This document shows positions 61,930 through 64,000 of a stretch of 64,000 nt of DNA, piece by piece. The position numbers were made by a program, and so were the translations under genes. The notes under the pieces were generated by a model, which saw nothing but the letters and a program-made list of their open reading frames with translations, made no database searches and was not told the origin of the DNA. This DNA comes from Klebsiella variicola (GTDB lineage: Bacteria; Pseudomonadota; Gammaproteobacteria; Enterobacterales; Enterobacteriaceae). The DNA lies in assembly GCF_000828055.2 (NCBI RefSeq), contig NZ_CP010523.2, positions 4,278,001-4,342,000 of the forward strand, given 5' to 3'. Every line of letters starts with the position of its first letter. The stretch's first letter is position 1.

Positions 61930-62463
61930 TTAGTTCTGCTGCCAGGCGTGCAGAATTGTTTCTGTGGGTTTCACCTGTAAAGGATTGCCAGGAACGGTCA
62001 GCGTACGCCACACCTCATTGTAGTGGGCGATAAGCGTCGCGGCCTGCGCGGCGGGGCGGTCGGCGGTGGTATGGGCATCTTCCGCGATCACAATACCGTA
62101 CCCGCGGCTGGCGCCGTTTTTAATGGTGGTGTCGAGGCAGTAGTCGGTGGCGCAGCCGCAGATGACGAACTGCTGAATGTCGTGTTCGTCCAGCACCTGC
62201 GCCAGCGAGGTGTGGTAGAAGGCGTCGCAGGCGGTTTTGGTGACAAACAGCGCGCCAGCTGGCTGTTCCAGCTCGGGAAGCAGGGCGAAGCCTTCGCTGC
62301 CGGCTTCGAGGCCGCCGGCCTCATCATGCTGAATGAAAATAACCTTGTCCGCCGCGCGCACCAGACGATTAATTTGCGCGACGCAGCGCTCGCGCGCCAG
62401 ACGCGGCGTGGCGAACACGCCGTTTTGCATATCCACGACCATCACTACCCGTTGAGCCGTCAT
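61930..62463 (-). CDS. Cysteine hydrolase (isochorismatase family)
   Basis: This 177-residue hydrolase has the full triad Asp11 (VVDMQNG), Lys76 (TKTACDAF) and Cys109 (GCATDYCLDTT). Related enzymes are nicotinamidases, N-carbamoyl amidases and isochorismatases; the substrate is not known. GGGAGAG precedes ATG 62463. It lies 117 bases upstream of sbmA on the same strand and may share its transcript. K-12 lacks it here. Confidence 0.9.
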   Translation of the reverse strand: MTAQRVVMVVDMQNGVFATPRLARERCVAQINRLVRAADKVIFIQHDEAGGLEAGSEGFALLPELEQPAGALFVTKTACDAFYHTSLAQVLDEHDIQQFVICGCATDYCLDTTIKNGASRGYGIVIAEDAHTTADRPAAQAATLIAHYNEVWRTLTVPGNPLQVKPTETILHAWQQN

Positions 62464-62661
62464 TGTTCTCTCCCACGAACTTTCAGCCAAACGGTCATCA
62501 TACGCGGCAGCGGAAAAAGCCGATATCTGAAAGCGTAAAAAAGTCTTTTTTACGCACCGTTACCTTTTTCCTGCAGGAATGTCGTGAATCCCACTTTGTT
62601 CTGCGCCACTTCGTAGTATAAATACCCTCTTCTTTTTTATTTATTTAATGGATGATCTCCG

Positions 62662-63822
62662 TTGAAACGTAGTTTGCTCATTTTTGCTGCGCTGTGCGCG
62701 GCGTCGTGGACCTCGGTGCAGGCCGCACAGCCTACCGTTGACCCGGTTTTCGCCTCGGATGTGGTCGATCGTTACGCCAATCATATCTACTACGGCAGCG
62801 GCGCCACCGGCATGGCGCTGGTGGTTATCGATGGCAATCAGCGTGTTTTTCGCAGCTTTGGCGAAACCCGCCCGGGGAATAATCAGCACCCGCAGCTCGA
62901 CTCGGTGATCCGTATCGCCTCCCTCAGCAAACTGATGACCAGCGAGATGCTGGTGAAGCTGCTCGACCAGGGGGTGGTGAAACTCAACGATCCGCTGAGC
63001 AAATACGCCCCGCCGGGTACCCGGGTGCCTGACTGGCAGGGAAAACCAATCACCCTGGTTAACCTCGCAACCCATACCAGCGCCCTGCCGCGCGAGCAGC
63101 CTGGCGGCGCCGCTCATCGTCCGGTGTTTGTCTGGCCGACCCGCCAGCAGCGCTGGAACTGGCTCTCTACCGCGACCCTGAAGACCGCGCCGGGCTCACA
63201 GGCAGCCTACTCCAACCTGGCCTTTGATTTACTGGCGGACGCGCTCTCCACCGCTGCCGGCAAACCTTATCCGCAGCTGTTTGAAGAACAGATCACCCGG
63301 CCGCTGGGGATGAAGGACACCACCTTTACCCCGTCACCGGATCAGTGCCAGCGGCTGATGATCCCGGAAAAAGGCGCCAGCCCATGCAACAACACCCTGG
63401 CGGCGATCGGCAGCGGCGGAGTCTACTCGACGCCGGGGGATATGATGCGCTGGATGCAGCAGTTCCTGTCATCCGATTTCTATACCCGCAGCCAGCAGGC
63501 CGATCGGATGCAGACGCTGATTTATCAGCGTAACCAACTGACCCGGGTGATTGGTATGGACGTGCCGGGCCGCGCCGACGCGCTGGGACTTGGCTGGGTG
63601 TATATGAAGCCGAAGAATGGCCATCCGGGGATTATTCAGAAAACCGGCGGCGGCGGCGGGTTTATCACCTATATGGCGATGAATCCGCAGGCTAACGTCG
63701 GCGCCTTTGTGGTGGTAACCCGCTCGCCGTTAACCCGCTTCAACAATATGAGCGATGGCATCAACGACCTGGTCAGCGAGCTGAGCGGCGCGCAGCCCAA
63801 CATGCAGACGGCCAGCCAGTAA
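62662..63822 (+). CDS. ampH: D-alanyl-D-alanine carboxypeptidase/endopeptidase AmpH
   Basis: AmpH is a class C penicillin-binding protein with carboxypeptidase and endopeptidase activity, involved in peptidoglycan recycling. The 386-residue precursor has a signal peptide (cut near VQAA-QPT), SxxK (Ser87, Lys90), YSN near 187 and KTG near 330. The start is TTG at 62662, giving MKRSLLIFAALCAAS as in E. coli; an ATG thirteen bases upstream is out of frame. The Shine-Dalgarno is weak. Confidence 0.94.
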   Translation: MKRSLLIFAALCAASWTSVQAAQPTVDPVFASDVVDRYANHIYYGSGATGMALVVIDGNQRVFRSFGETRPGNNQHPQLDSVIRIASLSKLMTSEMLVKLLDQGVVKLNDPLSKYAPPGTRVPDWQGKPITLVNLATHTSALPREQPGGAAHRPVFVWPTRQQRWNWLSTATLKTAPGSQAAYSNLAFDLLADALSTAAGKPYPQLFEEQITRPLGMKDTTFTPSPDQCQRLMIPEKGASPCNNTLAAIGSGGVYSTPGDMMRWMQQFLSSDFYTRSQQADRMQTLIYQRNQLTRVIGMDVPGRADALGLGWVYMKPKNGHPGIIQKTGGGGGFITYMAMNPQANVGAFVVVTRSPLTRFNNMSDGINDLVSELSGAQPNMQTASQ

Positions 63823-63832
63823 GCTCGCGGGG

Positions 63833-63870
63833 GTTTCGCCGACACGACATAACGATCGTTTTGGCGAAAC
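63833..63870 (+). terminator. Hairpin between ampH and hemB
   Basis: GTTTCGCC (63833-63840) pairs with GGCGAAAC (63863-63870), extendable by flanking G and C runs, around a 22-nt loop. No T run; it may end ampH or structure the hemB leader. Confidence 0.4.
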
Positions 63871-63927
63871 ATCCCCATGCCATTTCAGTTACACTAACGT
63901 CTTTCATTTCACAAAATCAGGCAAACC

Positions 63928-64000
63928 ATGACAGATTTAATCACTCGCCCCCGCCGCCTGCGTCAATCCGCTGCGCTGCGCGCCCTGTTTGAAGAGACAA
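63928..64000 (+). CDS. hemB: Delta-aminolevulinic acid dehydratase (5' end only)
   Basis: The first 24 codons read MTDLITRPRRLRQSAALRAL, closely matching the start of E. coli HemB, the porphobilinogen synthase of heme synthesis. The gene runs off the window. It follows ampH as in E. coli. With so little sequence the call rests on this N-terminus and on gene order. Confidence 0.85.
   Translation, partial: MTDLITRPRRLRQSAALRALFEET

Overview
The window is an ordinary enterobacterial chromosome segment, GC-rich and densely coded. It is almost certainly from Klebsiella, most likely the K. pneumoniae complex; I cannot fix the species. Gene order follows, in reverse, the E. coli K-12 segment yajR-yajQ-panE-yajL-thiI-xseB-ispA-dxs-yajO-pgpA-thiL-nusB-ribE-ribD-nrdR-yajI-tsx ... 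secF-secD-yajC-tgt-queA-acpH ... malZ-proY-brnQ-phoR-phoB-sbcD-sbcC-mak-rdgC-ppnP-aroM-yaiA-aroL-yaiI-proC-psiF-phoA-iraP ... ddlA-yaiZ-yaiY-yaiW-sbmA-ampH-hemB. Protein lengths match the E. coli orthologues closely. Relative to K-12, araJ, dgcC (adrA) and yajD are absent from their usual places.

Backbone modules. Positions 1-11.8 kb hold a Gfo/Idh/MocA oxidoreductase, yajR, yajQ, panE-yajL, an SRPBCC protein, thiI, the isoprenoid genes xseB-ispA-dxs, yajO and pgpA. Positions 11.7-15.4 kb hold the thiamin/riboflavin/transcription genes thiL, nusB, ribE, ribD and nrdR. Positions 15.5-24.9 kb hold a lipoprotein, tsx, a WYL regulator with a VOC protein, the translocase and queuosine genes secF-secD-yajC-tgt-queA, and acpH. 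Positions 34.5-49 kb hold malZ, proY, brnQ, phoBR, sbcDC, mak, rdgC, ppnP and aroM. Positions 49.6-64 kb hold the shikimate/TyrR region, proC, the Pho-controlled phoA-psiF with iraP, and a cell-envelope group (extensin-like protein, ddlA, yaiW, sbmA, ampH), ending in the first codons of hemB.

Accessory regions. The largest block separates acpH from malZ, which are neighbours in K-12 (about 24.9-34.5 kb). It has three parts: (a) a typical 2-Cys peroxiredoxin with a good OxyR-like site abutting its promoter; (b) an apparent operon of an ascorbate-type PTS (EIIA, EIIB, EIIC), a PfkB sugar kinase and a class II GatY/KbaY-like aldolase, which together make a complete import, second-phosphorylation and cleavage route for an unidentified sugar, with no regulator or isomerase; (c) a leftward cluster of a YcaC-like hydrolase, a membrane-anchored ABM-domain protein and a YtcJ-like amidohydrolase with a Cys/His-rich tail, divergent from a YhaJ-like LysR regulator. 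Smaller insertions are an SRPBCC gene, the WYL/VOC pair, a DUF2076 gene next to aroL, an MdtG-like transporter, an extensin-family protein and a cysteine hydrolase beside sbmA. No IS element, prophage, integrase, tRNA, rRNA or CRISPR array was seen.

Non-coding structure worth noting: a 180-bp REPIN-like element between sbcC and mak, a terminator between brnQ and proY whose 3' arm can alternatively pair across the proY start region, a hairpin covering the yajO ribosome binding site, recognisable Pho, OxyR, MalT and TyrR sites, and three convergent gene pairs that share a TTAA stop overlap.
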